NCBI GenBank assembly: GCA_013398015.1
Contig: VZRR01013707.1
Coordinates: forward strand, 62,001 to 126,000
Reading direction: 5' to 3'
Length of the DNA stretch: 64,000 nucleotides
DNA from: Oreocharis arfaki
Taxonomy: Eukaryota > Chordata > Aves > Passeriformes > Paramythiidae
Shown piece by piece: positions 1 through 11,765 of the stretch. The notes under the pieces were generated by a model, which saw only the letters and a program-made list of their open reading frames with translations, was not told the origin of the DNA and did not search any database. A program made the translations under genes and the position numbers. Numbering within the stretch: the stretch's first letter is position 1; each line of letters opens with the position of its first letter.

Positions 1-84
1 AGCTTAAAGAGGGTACTAAAAATAGAGTGGAAATAGCATGAATGGAAAGAAAGCTCCATTTGAGAAAATCAAGGGATAAAATGG

Positions 85-352
85 AGATCAGTGATGAGTA
101 CTGTCCCCACAGGTCCATATTAGGCCCAGTGCTGTTCAGTACCATCATCGATGGCATAGTGGGATCAAGTGCACCTACAGAAAGCTTGCAGATGACAAGA
201 AGATGAGTGGTGTGGTTGACATGCCTGAGGGATGGGATGCCATCCACAGAGAACAGGAAAGACTCAACAAGTGGCTGCATGCGAACCTCATGAGGTTCAA
301 CAATGCCAAATGTAAGGTCCTGAACCCGAGTCAGGGCAACTGCCAGCTGTAA
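85..352 (+). mobile_element. CR1 LINE fragment, reverse-transcriptase part of ORF2
   Basis: Remnant of the CR1 non-LTR retrotransposon in sense orientation. From 182 to the stop at 350-352 a 56-codon frame reads through the RT palm region: K-L-A-D-D at 182-196 keeps the two catalytic aspartates (the family usually has F-A-D-D), followed by M-S-G-V-V-D, then N-L-M-R-F-N and C-K-V-L-N, which are typical of CR1. Upstream (85-181) the DNA still resembles the CR1 segment before the FADD motif, but the frame is broken. There is no endonuclease domain, no 3' UTR and no tail, so this is an internal fragment cut at both ends. It cannot be active. The CR1 assignment is from recognition of the family; exact ends are uncertain by about 20 bases. 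Confidence 0.85.
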
Positions 353-2764
353 AAGAAGGTGATAAAGGATCTGGTTCTGTGTATTAACCAACTAGTGAGA
401 TGCAGATTAAAAAAAATAAATTGAATACAGCAAATACACAATTTCCAAATAGACTGGGAAATATCCTCAGGCACGAAGACCAAATGATATATATATATAT
501 AAAGACTTCAGGATATTTAGGCTGGAATCCATAAGGTTTCTCACCATCAATGGAAAAGACTTAAGGACAACTTTCACATTGAAGTCGCAAGTGTCATTTT
601 AAGATGAAGCATGATATATTTATGAGGGGGAATATATGATGCAATTTCGTTGACTAAATTTGATTTGCAGATTTAGGAAAATCTGAAGTTACACTAAATC
701 TGCTTAATGATTAATGTGATGCTGCTTGATTTTTATCTCTGAGCTTCATTGTTAATCTATGCTCTATATTAATGCTAGCATTAGCATTTGACTTACTGCT
801 TTGAAAGAATTTCCAAGCATAAAGTCATTAAAGAACAATTTCAAAATACAAATGCTGCCATTAAAGAAAAAAGTAAAAATTGTTGCAATTCAGTACCTAG
901 AGCAATAGCCTTAAGAAGATGAAGAAATATGACTCAAGGACAGCCTGAGAACACAAAGAGCATCAGAATTGTCAAAATTACTGGTGGTAGCGGATGAAAC
1001 AATTTCTGGGGTAACTGGAAACAGATGTGGTTTTCTTACAGTTAGGGTTATATTCTAGGAATTTAAAAGCAAGTTCTAAGAGCTTCATGCGTAAGATTAA
1101 AAAGATAAAAAAATATTGAGGATCTCAATATATTTCCAGCTACTCTGCAGATATGGTGATTGATGTAACCACTCTAAATCTATGCCCTACTAAAGGGATC
1201 ACTGAATTTACATGTCAATATGACTGTGGAAAAATGTAGGTAGAATACGAATGGTTGTTTGAAGTTGGACAGAAGAACCGTTCCTGTTAAGGAGAAGAAG
1301 AAAAAAAACCCATCATTCACTTTTTCCTTATAGTCCCACTTTTCTGCGCAAATGAGAGTCCTTCAGTGAATCTGATTGCGACGTTTTTGTCTGCCTTCTA
1401 TTCAAAGTCAATTCCTTCAATTTGTTCACTGATTCATACTACTTTATCTCTCCTCCTCTCAGGTAATCATTTCTTTTATTCCTTTTCTGATGAGTGAGGT
1501 ATTATCAATTAATCTGAAGAGTTAGTCCTCCATTTATGTCTTACCGTTCTTGCTTTTCCACTTGCGATTTTTAGAGTACAATGCATGTTCTAGCACTGCA
1601 TTTAATGGATTGTGTGATGTATTTCTTTGTCTGTCACCTCTTTTCAGATTAAACCTAGTTGACATTTTTTAAGATCTTTGTACATATTGACCTAAAGTCT
1701 TCTTCTGTAGAACATAATGGAATTTAACTTACATGTAGTGTCTTTCATGTTTGAGCTAGCTAAAAGCGCTTTGCAATGATGATATTGATCGTGCAGTAGT
1801 AGTGTAGGAAATACAGCATTTGATATGAGCATAATAGTTATCACACAACTCATATATGGCTGTTACAACCATTTTTATTAAGTGCCTTTTTCACAAAATA
1901 CAGGCTAATCATATCAGATAGCTATTTATAGTCTTTAATACCAATAGCATTAAACATTTAAATCTCTCTCTTTTAATATTGTTGGACTCTTTCTTTCCAG
2001 ATACTGTAGTATTAAAACCAGTTAATGTAGACTTATTCAATATCATAAATGATGCAATATGTCTAATATCAGTGGGTTTCTTTGCTCATACCAACAGAGA
2101 AAAATTTTTAATTTTATGATAAAATATTAATAAATCCTGATTGGTCAATTTATTTTCCTCTATTATGTATGTTTACAATCTACTTCAGAAAACGTCTTAC
2201 AGGGTAAGCATTAATCATACATTTGAATTATATTTATACTGTTCACATTCTCTTAAAACTCATCCATAAAATACTGCATCATTGTTGAACTGTGTAGCAT
2301 TTGATGACAATATTTGAACCAGAAATCAGGGTATTTATGCAAGTTAGCTTTTCACGTATTCTTTTTTATTATTATTATTATTTTCTTAACAGAGGCCCAG
2401 AACACTGATTTATGAAAGCTTTGGTTTTTCTCAGCATTTGAGGTTGCCCAAGGGAAAAAGAAAGAAGTTCAAATTGCTCTATGAAGTCCAAATGGAAAAA
2501 AAAGTTTATTTACACACGCATATATCCCTCTTCTTCTGCCGCTCCCCAAATGCATTCATGTGAGTTATAAAATTCTATATACTTTTTTCTGTTAACTCAT
2601 CAATTTTATACAAGCTACAATTCTGTGACCTGACCTAAAGCAAAAAAGAATATTTTCATTTAGATGAAAGTATAATATTTGCGTTCTGATTGGAAAAAAC
2701 GCATGGGAGAGAGAGAGGGAGCTAGGAATGACATGAGTGTGACGAGAAGGATGGAACAGAGGGT
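353..2764. other. AT-rich non-coding stretch, nothing recognised
   Basis: No gene-like frame or known repeat seen. It holds only short simple-sequence runs: an AT dinucleotide run near 486-501 and a TTA run near 2367-2385. From about 2700 the DNA becomes purine-rich and grades into the GGAA microsatellite. Confidence 0.6.
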
Positions 2765-2828
2765 GGAAGGAAGGAAGGAAGGAAGGAAGGAAGGAAGGAA
2801 GGAAGGGATGGAAGGAAGGAAGGAAAGA
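2765..2828 (+). repeat. GGAA tetranucleotide microsatellite, left of the gap
   Basis: About fifteen GGAA units, interrupted once near 2805-2810 by a GGGATGG variant. Translated frames here read as repeated E-G-R-K and are artefacts. About 50 bases of non-repeat sequence (2829-2880) separate it from the N run. Confidence 0.95.
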
Positions 2829-2880
2829 GAGTGCTCAGCTGCTTCCCATGCTCAGACACAGGGAAGAAATCAAAATACTT

Positions 2881-3211
2881 NNNNNNNNNNNNNNNNNNNN
2901 NNNNNNNNNNNNNNNNNNNNNNNNNNNNNNNNNNNNNNNNNNNNNNNNNNNNNNNNNNNNNNNNNNNNNNNNNNNNNNNNNNNNNNNNNNNNNNNNNNNN
3001 NNNNNNNNNNNNNNNNNNNNNNNNNNNNNNNNNNNNNNNNNNNNNNNNNNNNNNNNNNNNNNNNNNNNNNNNNNNNNNNNNNNNNNNNNNNNNNNNNNNN
3101 NNNNNNNNNNNNNNNNNNNNNNNNNNNNNNNNNNNNNNNNNNNNNNNNNNNNNNNNNNNNNNNNNNNNNNNNNNNNNNNNNNNNNNNNNNNNNNNNNNNN
3201 NNNNNNNNNNN
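2881..3211. other. Assembly gap (331 N)
   Basis: A run of 331 undetermined bases. The sequence resumes directly inside another GGAA array, so the gap was probably caused by failure to read or assemble the microsatellite. The length is not round, which suggests an estimated size, but its true length is unknown. Confidence 0.98.
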
Positions 3212-3250
3212 AGGAAGGAAGGAAGGAAGGAAGGAAGGAAGGAAGGAAGA
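3212..3250 (+). repeat. GGAA tetranucleotide microsatellite, right of the gap
   Basis: Nine to ten uninterrupted GGAA units starting at the first base after the gap and ending at a T-rich tract. It is probably part of a longer array extending into the gap. Confidence 0.95.
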
Positions 3251-3785
3251 CTTTTTTTACCTCTATTTTAGCCAAGTGCGTTTGGCTTGAAACTCACCCT
3301 ACAGCACAGATGGTGATAAAATTAGTTAACTTTTAAATACAAATGGACACTCAGCTTGTAGATTAATGGCACCATTATGGCAATTTGCAAAGTAAAACTC
3401 TCTGCCATCCCATGTTCTTCAGCCATGATGCAGGAAGAACTGCCTGGTAGCAGCCCAGGTATCCAAGTGCCAAGTAGTTTCCTTCACAGTTTTCATGCTC
3501 AGCGTACAAAAAACTCCAGGGGCACACAACAGAATCTTTACATCCCATGATTTCCTGCTCGATTTACAGATGATCCTGCATAACTTTGCATCTTTATTCT
3601 CTTGCCTTCTGTTTTTTCTGGTCCTTCCTTTCCTTCAGGTTACAACCCATGGCAGAGACAGAATCCTGGTCCTTCCTGCCAGTTTCTGTGTTTACCAGGC
3701 TGTGTAATTGGTAGTGATGTTCATTAATCAGCTGTAAGTCTGACATATTTTTGATTACTTATCTATAAAAAATATATATATATAT
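3251..3785. other. Non-coding stretch, possible minus-strand 3' flank
   Basis: No repeat family recognised. On the minus strand an AATAAA hexamer lies at 3598-3593, about 190 bases beyond the stop codon of the exon-like frame at 3786-4121. It could serve as a polyadenylation signal if that frame is a terminal exon, but the hexamer is common by chance in AT-rich DNA. Confidence 0.4.
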
Positions 3786-4121
3786 TTAGGCAGAATATAT
3801 CTTTAGAGCAAATTCCTGGCCTTCATGAGGATGTGGAGAAACCCCCATGCTCACAATCAGTCGTGACACCTTGTGCCATTTATCAACTTCTTTGTCTGTG
3901 CTATCACCCAGGTTAAGGACATGTTGCAAAATGGCAGGAAGGGCTATCAAAAAATGTTGGCCTAAAATGCTCCACCCTATCCTCACATCTGGGTGAAGTG
4001 CCTTCCCAGAAGCTGCATAACAAGCCACAGTTGTAGCTGCCTCCACCTCCAGCCCAGGCTCCAGTATGGCTGGATTCAATGGAAGCTTTACTACTGATTC
4101 TAATGAGACCATAAGATCCAG
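3786..4121 (-). other. Exon-like open frame with splice acceptor, unidentified protein
   Basis: I do not recognise the protein. On the minus strand a long pyrimidine-rich tract (about 4125-4160) ends in TATAG at 4126-4122. The TAG at 4124-4122 is also an in-frame stop, so the open frame starts exactly at the predicted exon edge (4121, phase 0). It runs 111 codons to TAA at 3788-3786. The first methionine is codon 4. The translation looks globular: it has the patterns V-E-A-A-T-T-V-A-C-Y, G-W-S-I-L-G-Q-H-F, an aliphatic helix-like A-I-L-Q-H-V-L-N-L, then a polar loop rich in D, K and E and a P-H-P-H-E motif near the end. GC content is visibly above the flanks. It could be the last exon of a minus-strand gene, a fragment of a processed pseudogene, or chance. 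What I see is the frame and the acceptor; the exon reading is inference. Confidence 0.3.
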
Positions 4122-5424
4122 CTATAACAAGCAGAAGTGGGAAAACAAAACAAACAAAAAGTAAGATACAATTAAATCCAGGGGAATTTACTGAGATTAT
4201 TCAAATTAATAAAAAGGAGGGTGAGCACATTCTTTCAAAGACAGATTTGAAACTGAAAAAACATGGTGTGGAAAAGGAAAATACCTGTTTATATCCAAAG
4301 ACTACATTTTTTTTCCCGATGCGGTATTTTGTAAGTAAAATACTAACATGTTACCAAATTGATAGCAAACATCTATTGTGCTCTTGAATTTATCATATAA
4401 GATTGTTGGTATTGAGAACAGAGCTGTATAATACAACATGCAATTTAAAATAAAATGTCAGTGTCTGGGACACAAAAGATCTTAAACAGACACTTTGTGG
4501 AACAAATAAAAGATGATCCATCCTCATCTTCCCTCAGATGAATAAACTATATAACACAGAGCTAATTCTGTCACAAGTACTTGGTTGGGAATATGTTACC
4601 CAGACGTAATGAGCACTTCTAGTGCTGCTGTGGAGACCTGAGGCTTCCTGAGACAACAACTCAAGCAGCTGATTGCTGCTTGATGCTGTAAAATGAGGCC
4701 TCCTGGGGTGTCCATTAATCCCACGAATTTACTGAACACAGGGCAAAGTAGAGGTGCTTGATTTCAGAAAAATGAGCCAGGCTGGCATCTCTCAACTTAA
4801 GAATAATTCTGGCTTCACCATCACATATTATAAATACAAATGGGGAGTTCTCAGCTCCAAGAGTACCATCATTAAATTTCTTGCCTTACTGTGTCACATT
4901 TCTAAAGAACGAGTCTTAAAGAAATGACTGAATTTATATCCATTACAGATGCTCTGGATTCTTCTTTATTTTTTAACTGTGATTCTGTATTGAATATTTA
5001 ATGACTTTAGTGCTACATAAGTAAATAGAAGTAGTTCCTAACTTTGATTTTTATAACCTGTTTTAGTCCAACCATTTGCGTCATGAAACAATGCACAATC
5101 TTATCAGGTAACGGTGCATCTCCTTAATGAATATGAATACAAGTGTGTGAGCTCTCTAATTCTTGATCTAATTAAAACAGATGACTCAATGAATTAATGA
5201 TGAGACATTTCCTTCCAGTATTAAAAACCTACGTAGTAAACTGTCTGTTCTTAAATAAAATGCAACAAACAAAAAACGTGATTGTAATCTCAGTGGTTTG
5301 TCACTGGCTTCACTAGGCTGAGGCTTGGTTACATAACTATATGTATGAAAGCAGAAGCAAAGGAACAGCATTTTCATCTGGACACTCTAAGTCATACTGT
5401 CTATTTTTTCGGTAGTCCTGAAAA
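4122..5424. other. AT-rich non-coding stretch
   Basis: Apart from the pyrimidine tract (minus strand) next to 4121, I recognise no gene, RNA or repeat. Short open frames here are not protein-like. Confidence 0.5.
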
Positions 5425-5495
5425 GAGCAGAGAGTTGGACTTGATCATCCTTCTGGGCCCTTCAAACTCGAGATATTATATGACTTTCTGATTCT
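5425..5495 (+). mobile_element. CR1 LINE 3' end, decayed
   Basis: Matches the terminal part of the CR1 3' UTR in sense orientation: the G-T-T-G-G-A-C-T-T-G-A-T-C-A-T-C block at 5433-5448, then a degraded copy of the segment that normally precedes the short terminal octamer repeats, ending with GATTCT at about 5490-5495. Only the last 70 or so bases of the element are present, consistent with extreme 5' truncation. Divergence suggests an old insertion. Confidence 0.65.
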
Positions 5496-8400
5496 TGCAG
5501 CAATGCAGTCCTTTAGTACATTGAGAATTCACTGAATTGCCCGAGAGGGTCTGGGGACCACACTCGGTGTTTTGTGTAATGTCAGGCATGTACCCACAAT
5601 CAATCTGAATGCAATTAATAAACTATTGGGTAACTCAGATAGAGTTGGTACTTAGAATATGAATGAAAAGTTTAACAAAGAATTAATGTGGATGGGCAGA
5701 AAAAAAACTCAACAAGTTTTCATAGCAAGTATATTAATAAGCCTGGGGGAGTTACTTTATGGGATGTTTTTCTTGTAATTACTTCCCTTCTGCACAAACT
5801 TTCTACGGCCACAGTTTCTAAATTTTGCTATTTTGAATCCATTCCATCAACACTTCACTGCTTACATTTTGGTTCAAAGCAACCTGTTCTAATGAATTTC
5901 CATTGCTGGTGATTTCAGGCTACTGCACTTAACTTTAATCCCAGAACAGTTTTTCCCTACTCTGTCAATATACTGTCTGGAAGACCCAACAGAAAATTAG
6001 CCATTACAAGATTTGATGTATTAATGTGTACATTATACATCATTATACATTAAAAATGTGCTGGATTGTTCTGAGCTGGCTCACACTGATATCAACAGCC
6101 ATCTGACGGGACATGTGTCTCACTAGAGCAAATACTCACAACCGTCTCCCATACATTCGGGGAATAACACAAGTGCACTGCAGAAATGTACAGAAAATAA
6201 TATTTTTGTCAGGTCTCATTGCCTGTATTTAGAGATAGTCTCCACAACTTTTAATACAAGTACTATGCCATGGGAAATTTGTAAAGAAGTTCTGGTTGAA
6301 TTCATTAGGGCTGTGACCAGTTCATTCAGGAAGTTAAGTCTGTAGTAATTTTAAAGCAATCAGTCTTTCATTTGCATCACGACAGGTGTGAACAAATGAG
6401 ATTCAAACTTCATAATGGCAGTTACTCCTAGCCTGAAATTTTTCTTTTTCCCCATTTGAGAGGAACACAGCTCTTAAACACTGGATGCTCAACCATATTC
6501 AGTGACCTCTACACAGAAAATTCCAGTTATGAATTCAGTACAAGATCTTCTCGTGTATTCAAAATACCTATCCTGTTCTGGAAGAATAACTGTGACAAGT
6601 TTTGCTGGAACTGCTCTATATGTTTAACAGAGAAAAATAAAAAAACAAGTATGTCCATATGTGAAGTATATGGTCATCTCTGTCTTCTCTAAGACAATTT
6701 GTCATATGTTTGCATAAACTTATATTTAATATTCAAAACATCATTCTGAAGCTTGACTGCCTTCCACACTGAGTACAGTGCCAGAACTTTGGCCTCATCA
6801 TGCTCAGCTTTACAGCACGGGACTTGTATGCACCTTCCTGGAACCTGTAGGGCTGCAGTAGCCATCACAGCTGCCTCTTGTGAGCCCCGTGTAAATCCAG
6901 CATGTTAAAAGAGATATCATCTGGAAATAACAAGAGAAGAAATGGGCCTTTATGTGTCCTTCCTTCAGGGGTTGGGATGCCTTCCTAAAGTCAAAAAGCT
7001 AAGCAATTCCTTGCAACTTTGGCCTCCCCTTCATGTCTTGCCCACTCGAAGCTGCATTTTCTGCTCAATTTGGGAATGTGGTACTGCATTTATTCATGTT
7101 CCTTTTCTAATCACCAGGAGGACAGACGAGTTCAGTACAACACTGTACGCTTCCAGCACCATGGAGAAAGTGAAAGCAAGCACTGAATGGCAGGAATAGG
7201 ATTTGCCTGTAGGTTTGCAGTTGTGCCAGAAATAGCACCCCATGTTCCACCCTTAGCCCAGTGAACTGCATGACTACATCTTCAATAATTTTAGTGAGTG
7301 AAGATATCTAGAAAGCATGGAAAAAATGTGACAAAAAAGATGACTGGAAAATAAAGGAAGAAATGACAAAGTACTGGAGGAAATGTACAAGGGAAAACAT
7401 AGCCATGGAAGATGATGGAAAGAAAATCTTCCCACTAATTTCCTAAGTGAAGAGAAACCTCAGCATATTGATATATATTCTTCAACCTCTGTCTGTTTAG
7501 TATCTGTAGTATAGTATGTATATATATACATAAACCTCTTTTATAGTTCCATCTAATATATATATTACATACTTCATATTATTATACTACTACAACAGTA
7601 GTAAAATTGTGATGTAAATATGATCTATATAATACCAAATTAATTTTAATTTCACATTACTAGATTTTTTATTATGTTATTAATATTTTTAATTGATATA
7701 TGATATTATTGAATATAAGTTATAAGAACTTGGCATCACTAAATCTAAATAATGCTTCAACATTATACTCTGCTGTGAGGAGAAATAGTGTTACTACTAT
7801 CCCTGCTACCAATTTGGCTCTCCGAATAACCTGTATTTTCACAAATCACTTCAAGTAAACATATGGTGCCATCACTTCCTGCACAGTATTAATATCTTGA
7901 AATTTACAGTGGAGTGCAGATTTTATGGGAATGAGTATTTGAGATTATTTTAAATGTACAAAATTCTTGTTTTCATAATTTTTGATTTTACGGTTAATGC
8001 TGAAAAACAGCTTTTTCCAGTTCATTTCATTTTTACTGAAGATGCCATAAAAGAGGAGGCCACTTACAATAATGAGAGTTTATGACAAGTTAATCTTTTA
8101 ATAATACTCACATTTGTCCCTAGTTTCTCTCTTTCAGATTTTAACTCAGTCTAATAATAAATATAACAATTTTGGCTGCTACTCAAGATAAAACATGCAG
8201 AGGTCAATGAACTAAAGTATTTTCTGCAGTAGATACTTTTTAAAAATTTCTATTCGTAAAACTTATAGTTAAATCCTGGCAATCCTTATCACAACTGTTC
8301 AAGATGCACTGTTCTAAAACAAGCACTTGCTTGGTTATGCATGCATAATAAACCCTCTTACTGAATTTGCTTCTCCTTACCACATCTTCATTTGCAAATG

Positions 8401-9224
8401 TAATGCACGCTTGCATGCAGAATAGGATAACGAAATTAATGTCAGGCTTATATTTTCAATAAACAAAAAAGTAGTCAGCATACAATAAAATAATGGAAAA
8501 TTAAAGTGACAAAGCAAACAAGATATTCATACAACAGGCACAAATCCAGCCCATTTCAGGCATTATTTAATTCAGAAGTTATACTCCTGCCCAGAAAATT
8601 TACTATCTATCAAACAAACAAACAAAAAAATCTGGGGTTTTTTAAACACTAATTGCTCACCAAGACATTTTCTGAAGTTACTTCATTTCTGCTCAGATCT
8701 TGTATTTGATAATTAGTTGTATTGCCCAGAAATGTAATGATGTGGCACTGGCATTTAATTTTGGAATAAATTCAACCCTGCAGAGAAAATCTACTTGTGA
8801 TTCTCTGCCCCGCCTTGAGCAAAATTTAGGAGCTTGACTAGAGTTCTGCACCAGGTTGAATTCCATTTACAATGAGTGCGAGTGTGCAGATTTAAAACAA
8901 AATTTTAAAGTTACTGGAGGAAAGGCAAAGGCTGCAGATTTAAGTGGAATTTAAGCTTATTTTCCCCTTTGTTTTCAAGTTCAAGCAAAAAAACCAGGAG
9001 GGAATTCTAAAATTCTCATGCACAACAGTGGCTTCCATGCTTGCATTCATCTTGGTCTCATTGAAATAAGGCTTCTGTCTTCTAGTCCCTCGAGCTGTTG
9101 AGGGAATTTGGGATTGGTTGAATTCTAGGATTGCAAAAGCTGTTCGTGGGCTCTTATCAGATTCTGGAACCTTGTGTTGAAGTACAGTGTCATCATTGCT
9201 CTGGTATAACACTATCTGTAGTTC
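5496..9224. other. AT-rich non-coding stretch
   Basis: No gene or transposon recognised. 7440-7740 is extremely AT-rich with short TA runs. A short CAAA run lies at about 8611-8627. Open frames are short and show no recognisable motifs. Confidence 0.5.
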
Positions 9225-9230
9225 AGCCAA

Positions 9231-9754
9231 TGTTGTAGTGTATAAATTTGATTTTAAAGTATTGTGTTAATTCGTAAGCTCTCCCAATGGTTGGCTCATT
9301 CCCAAGGGTTGTACCCCACCCCTCCCTTGTCATTCAGCCTGCTGTATCTCCTCCCCTTTGCTTAGTCCTGCCCATGTTTCTAGAATCTTCCCTGTTCCTT
9401 GATCTCCCATTGGTTTGTGTAAATCACCCCACTCCTTGCTCCCCCCTGGTTGTGTATACATTGTGTCAATCTACCCTAGACCCTTCTCTGTTGTACCCCC
9501 ATTGGTTCTGTGTTTGTTCCCTCCCCCGGTATAAAACCCCTGGACCCTCCATTTTCTTGGTCTTTGGTCCCTGGACCTTTCACCCTAAATGAATCTTGGA
9601 ACCCACACCAAACACCTCTCCCTCGCCTTTGTCCTGGCCTGTGCTGAGCCACCAGTGCCAGCCTGGGTGAAACTGCCCATTGCAGCAGCAACCGAGAGAG
9701 CGCTGGCTGCGAGCGTCGCCCTCACGTCCTGGGCTGCCCCGGCTGAGCACGACA
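9231..9754 (+). mobile_element. Solo LTR of an endogenous retrovirus (LTR A)
   Basis: An LTR of about 524 bp, sense orientation, with no internal retroviral sequence on either side. It starts TGTTGTAGTG at 9231 and is proposed to end CACGACA at 9754. Flanking 6-mers AGCCAA (9225-9230) and AGCCAG (9755-9760) differ at one base and look like a target-site duplication; six bases fit class II (ERVK-like) integration. The pyrimidine-rich U3 has several ATTGG/CCAAT-type boxes (for example near 9286, 9408 and 9500), a TATAAAA at 9530-9536 and a degenerate poly(A) signal AATGAA at 9588-9593. The U5 end is GC-rich and retains several CpGs. It shares its 5' terminal decamer pattern and R-U5 layout with the LTR at 16255. 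A solo LTR is the usual result of recombination between the two LTRs of a provirus. Class is inference. Confidence 0.75.
9530..9536 (+). promoter_or_regulatory. TATA box of LTR A
   Basis: TATAAAA inside a CCCCCGG-to-CCCC context, about 300 bases into the LTR and about 55 bases before the poly(A)-like signal, the expected U3/R spacing for a compact LTR. Whether it still drives transcription cannot be told from sequence. Confidence 0.6.
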
Positions 9755-11174
9755 AGCCAGGGCACCTCATACAAGAGATTTGAGAATGTGAAAGCAAAAG
9801 GAAATTAATTGCAGTGCAGGCTTGAGAAAATTAAAATACCTGTAAAGTATCTATATTTGAGGCTATGTACTTTATTTTTTTTTTATCTATTTGTACTAAA
9901 AAATTTTAAAAAACAGATATCAAGCAGGGGTTCTTAAGGGAATGTGGCTGCCTTTGGCTTATTATTTTGGATCAGAGCAGTAGCAAGCTTCTGAAGCAAA
10001 CTCAAAAGCCTTCCTCTCTTCCTGCATGTTGGCTTGGTTCAGGAAGCAGCTTTGGTGTGTGCAGCTGGCTTTCTTTCAAGGAAAACTGCAGCATAAGAAC
10101 TGCCCAGGGTACATGCTAAGTGTGCCTCAGCCTCTAATGGAAACATAAAAGTGCAGACTGATGGCTTATCTTGTAAACACTTTTGAGCCTAATGTGCGGG
10201 GGGTACCACTGCTCCTAGTAATCAGCCTAAATCTTGTCCAAAGTGTCTGAACAAGGCTGATGTAGGTGTCTCAAAACCAACTGTTTCAATTCACAGATCC
10301 ACTCCTGCTAAATGGAATTACTTGTTCATGTAGACAAGGCTTGGCTACATGGTAGTCAGAACAACTTACAATCCCCTTTTGTAATTTCCCCTACCAGATT
10401 CTCTACCACATTTGGCCCTGATTCACCTGAACTCAGTAGAACACAAAGGTTTTGCTACATACTAGTAGGCCATTTGTAAACATACTGTATTTTACAGCTC
10501 TTCGTTGGCTGACAGCTGGATTGTTAGACTTGTCTCTATCTTTCTGGATTCAAGGGTTTTATGTTAAAAATAGGAGCAATAGCTTGCTGAGTTATGTTAA
10601 TAAAAACTCACTCCATGGCTCACCCATCAACCTGCATTCAGCCTGTCATCAAAAAGATGGGGTCAAATACTGGGGTTGCTCTGTGTAGAAGTGAAGGACA
10701 GTCCGTCATCAGCCTGTAGCTTTAAAAAAACAGAGAAAAGAATGTGAACCCCCAAAGTGAATTTTGCCCCTCTTGAAATCAAGAAAAGTGTCATTGCTAA
10801 CTTACACAATAAGGTCACTGTGTTTAGGGACTGATTTTTCTTTTCCATCAAGGAGACACAAATATAGCTTAGGTTCTGTAAACTGAAAATTTGATAACAC
10901 TGCAGGCAGGTCAACTGAAGTGGAACTGGTACAGAAGCATTATCAAGCATCATTTCAATAGCGTGTGGCTGTCTTCCAGGGGTGCAAATATCATTACAAT
11001 ATAGCAAAGCAGTCTACGAACTGGATTAGCTGAACAGCCGTTATCAGCACTCAGGAAAATAGTATCAGTGACTGACTTCACCTGCTTGAGTGGTTTAAAT
11101 GTCCTGCCTTTCCATGCTGATAACATTTGGCACCGCTTGCAGGCTGAAGAAAGCATGATTTTGGTTGATGTAAT
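9755..11174. other. Non-coding stretch
   Basis: Begins with the putative right target-site copy (9755-9760). No gene or repeat family recognised afterwards. The segment around 10080-10330 is less AT-rich and free of simple repeats, but I see no function in it. Confidence 0.45.
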
Positions 11175-11262
11175 TATAGAACCATAGCAATTTTTGATAG
11201 AGAAGAAAAGGCATGTATTCTAGGTCATCTTGTCCATCTCCCTGTAACTACATGAAAGTTGC
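11175..11262 (-). mobile_element. Possible very old CR1 3' end, antisense
   Basis: The order TAGAACCATAG, then a purine block, then AGGTCATCTTGTCCA resembles a badly decayed reverse complement of the CR1 3' terminus. Similarity is patchy and no upstream CR1 sequence follows, so this is weak. Confidence 0.25.
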
Positions 11263-11765
11263 CTGGCCATGTGCCTGAAGTGTATTAGAATAATATCTGC
11301 TTTTTTGCTCCTCTGTGGTTTTTTATTGGATTTATTGGGTGGATTTTCAGATTCAGAGCAGCTGAGTTCCCAATAGCAATGCTACTGGAGTCTTTATATA
11401 GGGAAAATACTAGTAATTTGTTTTGGCAGAGAAGAATAAGAAGCGAGATGTTGTTTTTAGAAATGTTCAAAAGATTTTACTCGGGGTTTAATCTCCCCAG
11501 AGCAGGATGTCTGTATGGGGAAGGACACTTTGGCTTGGTATGGGCAAATGCTTTCCTGCAGTCCAAAGCTGGCAATCTGGCTTGGAGGCAGTCAGGAAAT
11601 TTGTACTGCCAGGTGGATTTTGAAGAGATTCAGGCGGATTTTGGAGTGAATTCAATATAAAGAACCATTTAGAGGCAGAATCCTCATTAACCAAATTATG
11701 CTTCCTGTCCTTAGCTTGCTTTAAAGTACACAAAGTTAGTGTATGCTAGATATGCTGTATGATAG

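Noticed and set aside
2679..3336. Overlapping open frames of 146 to 203 codons across the gap
   Set aside because: They consist of GGAA-repeat translation (E-G-R-K) and unknown residues from the N run; there is no real coding evidence.
9287..9797. Several frames of 60 to 100 codons on both strands
   Set aside because: All fall within LTR A and show C-rich U3 or U5 composition, not protein motifs.
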